Positions 54,937-64,000 of a stretch of DNA of 64,000 nucleotides are shown in pieces; the stretch's first letter is position 1, and every line of letters starts with the position of its first letter. This DNA comes from Trichosphaerium sp. ATCC 40318. Lineage: Eukaryota; Discosea; Flabellinia; Trichosidae. The position numbers and the translations under genes were made by a program. The notes beneath the pieces are model-generated. The model saw only the letters and a list, made by a program, of their open reading frames with translations, did no database searches and had not been told where the DNA came from. The DNA is taken from the NCBI GenBank assembly GCA_038496445.1, contig JALMLS010000387.1:36627-100626 (forward strand), given 5' to 3'.

Positions 54937-57454
54937 TTATGGCCAACAATAAAAGAGTTGTAAAACGACCAAAAGAAGCGCTACTGTTGTTGTAAGTGTA
55001 GTAGCAGAAGATATTGACTCGGTAGGAGCGGCTGTCATATCAGGTGGGTTCATTGGAGCATCTGTCACTGCTGGTTCAATAAACGTTTCAGTTGGTGCAA
55101 GCGAAGTATCAGGACACGTGTCTACTTCTTCAACAAATGTGACAACAACTTTACTATCCGGACCATCTAGTACTTTGTGAATAACATACTCTTCGTTTGG
55201 TTTAAGCAAAAAAACCACGTACCACTGTTCCCTAACGGAGGATTTTGTGAAAGAACTCTATCACCTAATCCGCCACAGAATATTGCATTATCGTTAAGCA
55301 GTCCACAATATCTAGGGTTATTTTGAGATGATGATTTACGGGTGAAACGATACAAACCTCATTCTTGGCATTACTGGGTAGTAAATCAAGTACGCTTGAC
55401 ACATTTCTTCACTTGATGCAGAACCAAATATCACATCTTCGCTTGAGCGTTCAGTGTTGAAAGTGCAGTGTAAGTTAATACGATCGCCACGTGATATTGT
55501 ATAGTTGACCTCTGAGAACTGTTGGAACGCTATTGGACAAAGTAAGCGAGTTGAACTGGCGAGAATCGAGTTCTTACCAAAGTCCCAGAAGTCAATACGA
55601 TTTGAAGATGCAACAACTTTACCATCACGTGTTATGTTTGTGTAAATACTTGAACCTGAGAACAAACAATATTTAGTTGTTGTCTTTCATATCACATAGT
55701 GGTCAGGCGTACCATACTCGTGCATGTGTAAGAAACTACCAATAACTGTAATCTCATCTTCCGCCCATTGGTCGCTTGTTGTACAAGCAGGAGAGCAACT
55801 TGTTTCAGTGTGATGCTATTGTAGCAAGTAAGCAAATAGATAGTTTTCCAACAACACTTACAGCAACTGAACCAGCAGGAATAGGTGGTAGAGCTAAAAT
55901 AGGATCGCCAATACTGATGATACCAGCTTCAATAGGTCTTAGATTTGTAGTTACAAATGCGGCAATGCCAGAGCTAAATACACATAAGTAAAGAAAAACT
56001 GTAGAAACCATACTTATCACGAACACCAGCATCAAGACTTGGATTATCATAATGAATCTCAACTACCAAATCAGTTGCATCTACTGGTCCACCCATAGGG
56101 ACACCTGAACAATGGTAAGTACAAAAGATAGAGCGATTGGGGAAAACACATACCAACATTTTCAGGGAATTTGTATCCTGTAGCGCCTTTTGCCCAAGCC
56201 CATACAAGTGTACAACCAACATCACCCTTATCAGAATCTTAGCAAAATACAGGCTGTACTATTTGGTACCTGAGGCGATTTACACTGAGCACCGGCTCCT
56301 CTCCACAACTCAAGTTTTGCACGACCTGCTGGATCTGAAGCCAGTTCTGAACAATCATGAAATAGCATGTGATGAACGTATTTCTCATTGTCAATCACAG
56401 GTTCAAACTATTGATATAAAACGTTATCTCTGAGAAAATACTAGGAATAGTGTGTACCATCAATGCGTGTAACTTTGTAAGATTAGATAGTTGCCTGTAG
56501 TGGCATGAATAAGTTGTGACTTCTGCTGGTATTTCGTAGTCTAGAAAACAAATGAGTTTTAATAAACTATATCTACTCTGTACCGCTCATAAGGAATACT
56601 TCCTTTGATGTCCCAGATGGTGGTGTGAGAGGTGAGTCACCGAAAAACACAATACCACTAGCAACTAATTTGCGTAAGGAACTAGTTTCATGGTGTTCTT
56701 AGTTTATAATAAAAAGGTGTACCTCTGTTTTGTCCATGGTAAGAGACTACATCATTTGCACCCCAAGCGGCTACAACTTTATTTACTCCACTGGTAATAG
56801 GGCGATCCTAGAAAGTTGTTAAAAAGTGTATTCCAAATGGCCAAAGTAAATTAAGTAGGACGGATGCTGTACATTTTGATCTTGAGTATCAAGCTTTCTG
56901 GTGACCTCAATGATTGTCGTTGTATTGCTTTGTTCACCAGACACTATTTTCCAATGCTGACAAGAGTCCTTGATTGGTGTAATGCCAGTCTAGACACCAA
57001 GCTAAGCACAATGCATTTCGTGATATCGCCTTACCTTTGTACAGTACATGTCGCTCACTTCAACTCTTCCAGTGGTGTCTAAAGCGTATTGTTAGGCACA
57101 AACATTGTGGTATTAAACAGTACGAATAGTGTACCATCAACAAAACCCCAAACCATATCAGATCCTCCCATGCTGAAAAAGAACCATTAGTACGACGCTA
57201 ACAAAGCCAGTTAAATCCACTTACCTTCCACTTGTTGGCTCGCCAATACCAAAAGAGATGTATCCAGTTGTCTTGACTTCAAACGCTAAGAAGATGTCTT
57301 GGTTTGCTTCATCAACACGCCAATACAAAGTGAAGATATCAGAGGCAAGAGTTTGTTTGTTTGGATATTCTTGTGGATCAAAAGAAGCCGATACACATAA
57401 GTAAGGTATAACACAGAATAGAACAAGTATGAATACTGTTGGAAGTGTTGTCAT
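54937..57454 (-). CDS. DBH/MOXD1-like copper monooxygenase, DOMON domain, GPI-anchored
   Basis: Many short exons from the ATG at 57454 (signal peptide MTTLPTVFILVLFCVIPYLC) to 54937. The DOMON domain has TLYWRVDEANQDIFLAFEVK and TTGYISFGIGEPTSG. The linker DRPITSGVNKVVAAWGANDV and VSYHGQNRG is the usual family motif. The copper centre ligands are visible: KYVHHMLFHDC (His pair), GSFLHMHEYG (H-x-H) and SSEEMCQAYLIYYP (Met). Also present are VWAWAKGATGYKFPENVG and DLVVEIHYDNPSLDAGVRD. The end is Thr/Pro-rich, then a hydrophobic tail (TVALLLVVLQLFYCWP) typical of GPI anchoring. It should hydroxylate a substrate with ascorbate and O2 at the cell surface or in the lumen. CACGTG lies about 70 bp upstream. 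Confidence 0.85.
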
Positions 57455-58733
57455 TGTTATTATTGTTTGAATTTATTGTCTTTTCGGTACAACTGTCCGG
57501 GACAATCAAAAAGATGTTTTTGTTCACGTGAATCGAAACAATTTTCCCGCAACTTTTTTTCTATTACTCGTTAGCGATTGAGTAGAATACCTCATATACT
57601 AAAAGATACAGCGATTTAATTTTTTATGGGAACGGGAAATAAAAAAACCCTCTTCTTTTAACATTGTCTTAAGTCAACTTTTTTTTTTTTTTTCGTTCAC
57701 AACATGCATACGATCCACAGCGTATACTATCGTCGACTATTGGCTTTTAGAAGTAATACAGGGAATATTCCAAAGCTATTTTTTGGATAAAGACAAGTAA
57801 TAGCGCCAACAGTTGCGAGTTTATTACAGGGAAACATTCAACAGTTCTTACTCACGTGTTTGTTTCAAAAGACAGCTGAGTGTATGTCCAACAAAAAAAA
57901 AACAACCGCTGATCCTTCACCATCAAACTATCTCGGTTGTCGCGTTGCTCTTTATTTCGGTATAAGGCTTCCTTTTTTTGAGATAAAGGAAATACACGAG
58001 ACCAAAAACAGTGCCTGACATCACGCACTTGTTAGAGAGATTATCAAACACATTCAAAAAACAAGTACGTACTACATAGGCAAATCAACACCAATACTAC
58101 TATGCCAACTACCATAGCAATCCTGAAGCCCAAGGATCCAAAGTTGATGTTAACTTCTATGGACAACAAATTAGAAAACTCACATAGTTAATAGAGATAG
58201 AGATTAACCGACAGTAAAAATAGCAGTTACTTTTACTTTTATTTGTCTACGCGCCGGGACTGACCCATTCTTAAGCGAGCCTACATTGGTGCTCACTAAG
58301 GGTTGACATTTGGAGTTGCACCAAACCAATCTTCCACGTGTGTATATGACTAGGACACCAACTACTTGATTGGACCGTAAAATAGAGCGAGTTTTCTGGC
58401 GTTATAGATTTGTTTGTTGTTTTACTGGAGCATTTGAATTACTGGAGCTTTTGAATTATTTAGACTGCTAGCATGAATATGGCTGTACTTCAAAAAATAT
58501 TAAATCAAAACAGGAACTCGAGTGTTCTCGCTTTATCCCGCCGATTTTCAGCAAAGTTTGTTCCAATTTCTAGTACCTGTTACCCCGTACAACTGCAAGC
58601 GCCTTGATGTTCTTGTTTTCGACAAAATTGAGTACCTTTACAATCTTCTCATTCTTGAGAAAAGAGTTAAGGTATGTTTCTACCACGCTAAGGTTACTGC
58701 AAATCTGGGTTACATAAACAATTTTTTTTATAT
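57455..58733. other. intergenic, possible small exons on plus strand
   Basis: No solid gene. A plus-strand block at about 58525-58675 (YPADFQQSLFQFLVPVTPYN, KIEYLYNLLILEKRV) ends at a plausible GTATGT donor but has no in-frame ATG I can justify. Poly-T/A runs near 57680 and 57895. Confidence 0.35.
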
Positions 58734-60398
58734 TTACATTTCAATCGTTTTTGCTCTCTCAGGCGTCATTGTAAACATTACACCGACTATCAAACCAGCT
58801 TCCATAAGTCTAAATAACATATGGCTTACTGCATAGAACGTTGTATAATTTTGTCCTGCCTCTTTAGTGATAACAAATGCACGCATAAGGTTGAATATAG
58901 CGAGAGCTAAAAAATAAACAAACCCTTGCGTAAAACTCACAGCAACGAGTTTATACACCTAAAATTAAAATTGTCAGTAGTCATTATTATTGTGCATGCG
59001 CTGAAAACGCATATTTATAAATGGTGAAGGCACAAGCGTGCAAGAAAGCCTTTTTGTATTTTTTTTCGTACCTTTTTCATGATTGTGTTAAGTGCGCTGA
59101 AGCTACTGCTCTTTAGCTTCGAGTATGCTATCCATCCACTAAATGCGAATATAACGCCACAAATCAACACTAAAATAACTGTATAACCCCAGTAAAAGTA
59201 ATCTAAGACACCAGATGAATCAGTTCTCCGAAGAAGGCCAACAGTAAGTTCAACTATGAGTAACACTTTTTTTGCATGAAAAGATTAGTGGAATGTTCTA
59301 TTCAACTGAATCAATTTACCTACTAGCGATGCCCAACACATCCATAATAAAAAGTGTCGAGTAATTAAATTAGGTCTTGGTTCGAATAGAGCCCTACAAG
59401 GTTGTAAACAAACAAAAATCGACGAAGACTAAAGTGGAGGCAACGAAAAAATTTCGTACAACAGTCTTGAGGTGAGTACAAAGCATGCAAATAAGGCAGC
59501 GTTACCTACTGCCCAGAATATTGCAGATACCCACAAAGGTAAATAATTATGTACATGAAAGGGATCAATAAGTTGGAAGAATGCTCTTGCTGAACAAAGA
59601 TTAATAAAAGAAAAACTAACAAAAATTGCTCAAAAACTTTGAACTTCCGGACAGCAAGTCAGGACGTTGACGCGATAATGATTTTTCTATTCAAAAAAAT
59701 AACATCGTGCGTAAATAAATACACTGCCAACTGTCTCGATACTGTATGAGGCTGGAATTTGAATGCAAAAGCAGTTACGTTTTGTATTTATCATAAAAAC
59801 TCGCCTTACCGAAACAAAGAATCATGATAGCCACCCATAACGACTTTATCGTCATTGTTTTTGCATTTAGCTGAAGCGCCCAGATACCCTTTTTGTACAT
59901 ACGCCATCTACAAGAAAAAAAAAACCAATCAATTAAAAAAAAATCACGTGATAAATTCTCAAGCGTAGAATTTGATTCTAGCACTCCAGTACGCTTGTGA
60001 CGTGTAAGAGATACAACAAGTAAATTGTATTATTAAAATCACGTGATTTTATGCGTTACGATAATAATAATAAAAGAAGGTACATTGTTAACCCCAGCAA
60101 TAATATGAATATCGCGCCTATACCTACACTGTACGTCCATAATATAGCGTCTTTTAATTAAATTAGAAAAAGTATGATCGAAGTCAGGATCTTACCGTAC
60201 GGTTTGTACTCACACCTTTAACATAGTTAGTGTGCGTTATAAAGCAGAAAAACAAACCGGAATATCTATTTTTTTTTAAATCAAACGCTTCGTATCTTAG
60301 CCGTACCTACTCCCTCCGTATGCAGATAGACATTTACACTCATTATCGAAGCAAAGGCCGTTGTTGAAGCAATCAAAGTCTGCTGTACAATTGGTCAT
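58734..60398 (-). CDS. EGF-like multi-transmembrane protein (fullest copy)
   Basis: The ATG at 60398 gives MTNCTADFDCFNNGLCFDNE and CKC (EGF-like, six cysteines in typical spacing). Then come exons for several TM helices: ILWTYSVGIGAIFILLLGLT, KSLWVAIMILCFG, HNYLPLWVSAIFWAVGNAAL, FYWGYTVILVLICGVIFAFS, FTQGFVYFLALAIFNLMRAF and MLFRLMEAGLIVGVMFTM. That makes six to seven helices. Exon joins are inferred from GT-AG signs. No signal peptide was seen before the EGF part. A seven-TM receptor-like protein is plausible; I do not recognise the family. It is the parent-like copy of those at 48.8 and 51.5 kb. Confidence 0.6.
59943..60047 (-). repeat. 105-bp element bounded by ATCACGTGAT palindromes
   Basis: A conserved block of about 105 bp begins and ends with ATCACGTGAT. 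Two further copies are at 51734-51842 (+) and about 49214-49324, where one end is mutated to ATCACGTGAC. In this copy it sits in an intron between the TM1 and TM2 exons. See findings. Confidence 0.6.
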
Positions 60399-60883
60399 TA
60401 ATAAATACTTCAGCAGAACTCGTTTTTGCTCTATTGCGCGTTAGATAGTGTTATTGAGACTTTGAGGAATTCTTCATAGCCCTTTCTTGGACATTATAAT
60501 TCAAAAAACGTTTTGAGATTACCCAAGAGGGGTAAGATAAGTACCTCAAGCGTGATGTAGAAGTTTTTCCCTTTTATTGTTCTGTTGACGCTTTTTGAAT
60601 GATTCACAACGGCACCTTTGTAAATCCAAGTTGTTTCTTTTCCAAACTAGTATCTATAACATCAGATTATGTGATTCATGATTTGGTTTTAAAGGTACGG
60701 AATGTTACAGCAGGTACGAACATGTAATAGTCTTGTGCTATGTTTGTTGAAACACTTGCCTACTTATGTTTTCTATTAATAACGGAATACAAGCTACAGG
60801 TATTGGACTATAGTTGCTCAAGTGAATGGTACTAAACAATTTATTCTACACTAGTTGAGCATGTATGTATTACAACGTTTCTT

Positions 60884-62505
60884 TCAGAGGCCATAGACAA
60901 CATTAGCAAACTCCTTCAAAGACTGTACAAACTCAAAACTGTCCAATAGTAGACTCCTAGAAGTGTCCTGTTGGAAGAACAAGCATTGAACACGCTCCTC
61001 GGCTTGCAACGTGCGTTGTACAAAGTCACACGCGGTGTTCCAACTGTCTTGGTGATCTTTGTCAACGGTCAAGTAATCCTCACTCTTGCTGATTGTTACC
61101 CAACTGGAATGAAAATAAGTATCGTGGATCAAAGAGGAAAATAAAAAACTGGACATTATCATACTTCTTAATAGCTTTACGGACACTCTGTTTATCACTG
61201 GCCTTACAATTTTTGTAAGGCTTAAGTAGCAACATGCAACAATAGAACAATTCAGTGTTGCTAAAAAATCAAAAGACGTAAGTAGAGATCGTTCACAAAA
61301 ATGATTTGAGTGAGTTTTTTTTTGCTCGTACAACACTTCAAACCCCTTTTTAGTCTTGCTTTTTCTTACACCCAATTCGAGAATCTACAAACAAAAATTG
61401 GATTCTGTTTTTTATTGAACTTAACGTACCACTGCGAGCACTAACACAAATAGAGCACTTTTGTTGGATTTGCCTAAGAGCTTACGCATGTTTTCTGAAG
61501 CATAGCATGAGCAACAAGAAACACGTTTTTTTGAAGATTTGGTAGAATACCAAACGTACTTGAGGTTTCTGGTACTACGATTTCAGGAGTTGGTAAAGGA
61601 ATCTTTGGTTTTAGCGCAGTGTCGGTCTTAACTTGCGGTATATTTGGAATTTCTGAAAGAAGGCTCTCAACTAAACGTTGGTTAGTTAGATATGACAAAA
61701 TAAAAGAAGTCCCGTTTGCTTCAAGCTGAAATAAATGCAAACAACAAATATTGTCAGGTCATGTTGGAAGTTAACGCTTTCTTTCGTAAGTAAAATAGTG
61801 AAAAAAAAAAAGTATCGCGCAACTTTTCAAAAACACAGCCCCACAAAATACACTTCATTTTGCTTATAAAATGAGCAGTTTCAACATGAGGCTAAAAAGG
61901 TGCAAAAACCGGATAGATTATAAAGAAGTGTTAGTCCTGAACATACTTACCAAACATACGTGAGGTTTCTGGTACTACGATTTCAGTAGTTGCTAAAGGA
62001 ATCTTGCTTTTTGGTTTCCCTAGATCAGTGGTCTGAACTGGCGATATTTTTGGAATTTCTGTATACAAGATTCGTTAACATTGGAGTAAGGTAGATAATA
62101 CAAATGTTGTTTGTTCGAACAAGAAGTTGTGTATCGAACAAAAAATTTTCCTCACAGCATTGTTCGAAAAAAGTTCGAACAAAACAAATCACGTGATGGA
62201 GTGAATACCTTTAAACGTCTTCGGGAGTGATAGCGGTTTTCCTCTACAAACTTTTCTTTTTTTTGGTTTCGGTCCATTTTGAGCCCTACTTCTTTTGCGC
62301 TTTTTCTGCTCCTCTACGTGGACAGGAGATGAATTGTACGGTAGTATGTTCGTATGTTCATCATGGCTTGTTGTTGTAGTCTGTAGCGCTAGACTAAGAC
62401 CAGGAAACAGCTCTTCAGGATCTACAACATCAGTTTTAAAAACCGTAAATAAAAAAGACAATAAAGCTTACTCAGGTCTGGTTCTTTATACACGTCCTGT
62501 TCCAT
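60884..62505 (-). CDS. KKRK-motif unknown protein (fuller copy)
   Basis: The ATG at 62505 (MEQDVYKEPDLS) is followed by exons DVVDPEELFPGLSLALQTT with EEQKKRKRSRAQNGPKPKKR (bipartite-like nuclear signal), a block near 62050-61960 (TTEIVVPETS), TNQRLVESLLSEIPNIPQVK and PTPEIVVPETSS, a hydrophobic exon (NKSALFVLVLAV), LGVRKSKTKKGFEVLYEQKK, and a long last exon ending at 60884 (VKLLRSMIMSSFLFSSLIHD, EERVQCLFFQQDTSRSLLLD). The EIVVPETS block occurs twice, so an exon was duplicated inside the gene. Function unknown. Confidence 0.5.
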
Positions 62506-63243
62506 GTTGGTGTCTGCGTATGTAGGCTGTTCGAACACGTGAACTCTTACAACATTGAGCTGTACTTATACGTACTATTTGCGTTTGAGAGTTATACGTT
62601 GTGTTTAGACATGTCATTTCGTCATAGGTTGCCATTACTACGAGTTTTTATGATCTTGTTTACAGTGTAATAAAGTAAACTTTGAAAAAGAGGCAGTTTT
62701 CAGTACCCATTTGTATTATCTTAACAATGTTAGCGTGACAAGGTAATTCGGTGAACTACCACTTGGGTGTGGAACACTGTTCAATATCGTTGAAAAAAAA
62801 CAACCTAAGTTTGTTTGCTTGCTAAGATATAATCAGAATATGATACCATTCTGTTGTAGTACACTAGAGGTTTTAGGCAACAAATAAAACACAGTTTTTC
62901 AGCGGAGTTTATTATATCACGTGATGAAATGAGATTAATATCTTCTGTAAGTACTCCTAATTTTACCACCGAGGTTGTCCCTCCTGAACCAAGGCGCTAG
63001 GAAAAGTGTATCAAAAGAAAGTATGTGAATAAAAGTTCGTTACAGTTCTATTTGTTCAATTCCTACTTTGTTTTTTTTCCACAGAATGAGCTTAAGGGCC
63101 CTTAAGTATCATTTCGCTAAGTTAACCAAGTCTGGTAAAGTCAGATTAATGTTATGTTAGCCTGATTATTGTACAACTTGACTGCTGGTAACGATAGCTG
63201 CTAAAACGTAAAGGTTTTATTTAAAAAGAAGAAGAAAACGTTA
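62506..63243. other. intergenic, no gene seen
   Basis: Upstream of the minus-strand gene at 62505 (CACGTG at about 62535) and of the small plus-strand gene at 63244 (CACGTG at about 62920). No coding frame. Confidence 0.4.
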
Positions 63244-63580
63244 ATGATGTCGTCAAAACCCGCATGTAGAAAGCGAAAGCGTGAGGGAACTTGTAACGAG
63301 CGTAAAAAAGCTAAAAAAGAAATACTTGAGATGAAATTGTGGAAAGTGTTTCCTGCGGTTAAAACAAAAACAATCAAAGTGGAGAAACGAGCAGTTTACG
63401 AAGCTTTTAAGACAAAAGGGTACAAAAAACTTAGACTAAAAACGTTAGTACTCTAACTCTCCCTTGAATAGTTTTGTTGCACCTCTTTGGTCTAAAACAA
63501 CCTTTGAAATTGTAAAATACATGGATCAACTAAAGTACGAAACTGTTGGATTTAATCTAGGTGTTTTGGCGCGTATTTGA
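63244..63580 (+). CDS. small basic hypothetical protein, two exons
   Basis: Exons 63244-63419 and 63472-63580 join to about 94 aa. The N-terminus is Lys/Arg-rich (KPACRKRKREGTCNERKKAK), with two Cys, then RAVYEAFKTKG. The second exon reads FVAPLWSKTTFEIVKYMDQL and VGFNLGVLARI. The intron has a good branch sequence (CTCTAAC) and a TAG acceptor, and the join keeps frame. No family recognised; a nuclear location is plausible from the basic start. Confidence 0.45.
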
Positions 63581-64000
63581 GACTACTTTTTGGTTAATTA
63601 TTGATTGAAAACAAAATGAAAACGGCCGCTGTTTTGAATGTCAAACAAAAGGCGCCAAAACACACGATTTGAAATAGAACATTTGTCACAAAATTTCGCG
63701 AATAGTGGTGTAAACACAAGCACTTTTTGGTGGCTTCCCACAACTTAGTTAAGTTTTCCAAAAAAGAAAAAAAACACACGTGATATGTAAAGAAAACGTG
63801 AAATAGCAGTTTCTAGTCTCCTTTTTATCAGTCACCAAGACCTTATCATCTATTTACATTAATCTGTATTTAGGCATGTACCAGATAATAAGAGAGTCGC
63901 AAAGATGAAGACCCTTATTCAACAAGACAAGAGAGTCGCAAAGATGATTCAAAAAGACTCGGGATATTACAACAATATGAAGTAAAACTTCTTTTTTCTT
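63581..64000. other. window end, short direct repeat
   Basis: No complete gene. The sequence AGAGAGTCGCAAAGATGA occurs at about 63891-63908 and again, one base shorter, near 63931-63947. A gene may begin beyond the window. Confidence 0.4.

Noticed and set aside
58437-58690. Plus-strand first exon near an ATG at about 58471
   Set aside because: The ATG frame closes at a TGA near 58606, and the more protein-like frame beside it has no start codon or consistent intron.

Overview
The window is nuclear DNA of a unicellular or simple eukaryote with a compact, AT-rich genome. Most genes are split by very short introns (about 30-60 nt, GT..AG, donors often GTACGT or GTATGT). There is a tRNA-Gln(UUG), the standard genetic code fits, and the identifiable proteins are eukaryotic: BRAP2, beta-tubulin, an augmin-8-like protein, TALE homeodomains, a WRKY factor, F-box proteins and a DBH-like copper monooxygenase. 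I cannot name the species. An early-branching fungus or another protist would fit. No transposase, rRNA, CRISPR array or prokaryotic operon was seen.

Layout. 0-12 kb: secreted or membrane proteins (an MRH-domain protein, a type I membrane protein, a YVTN-propeller protein, a dermatopontin-like protein), a spliced NADP-dependent MDR oxidoreductase, and two decayed LRR genes. 12.9-15 kb: a very divergent beta-tubulin. 15-25 kb: a cluster of F-box genes with three kinds of C-terminal half: LRRs with a recurring VHTI signature, MORN-like GEYKEW repeats, and an unknown domain in a gene carrying an in-frame TAG. A tRNA gene lies at 25.4 kb.

26-41 kb: nine homeobox genes, interrupted only by an AUG8-like gene. 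Four are long three- or four-exon TALE genes with acidic tails. One of these has lost the WFxN core of its recognition helix. The other five are shorter genes with C-terminal homeodomains. Two intergenic regions are shared by divergently transcribed short/long pairs. The arrangement resembles a multi-pair HD mating-type locus. ATCAATC-like sites are frequent in its intergenic DNA.

42-46 kb: BRAP2 and a WRKY gene. 50-62.5 kb: an inverted segmental duplication carrying an unknown KKRK-motif protein and an EGF-like multi-TM protein; a third fragment lies at about 49 kb. Between the two arms lie an F-box/MORN gene pair paralogous to the pair at 20-25 kb and a GPI-anchored DBH-like monooxygenase. 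The palindrome CACGTG is scattered over the window far above chance, often just upstream of start codons.
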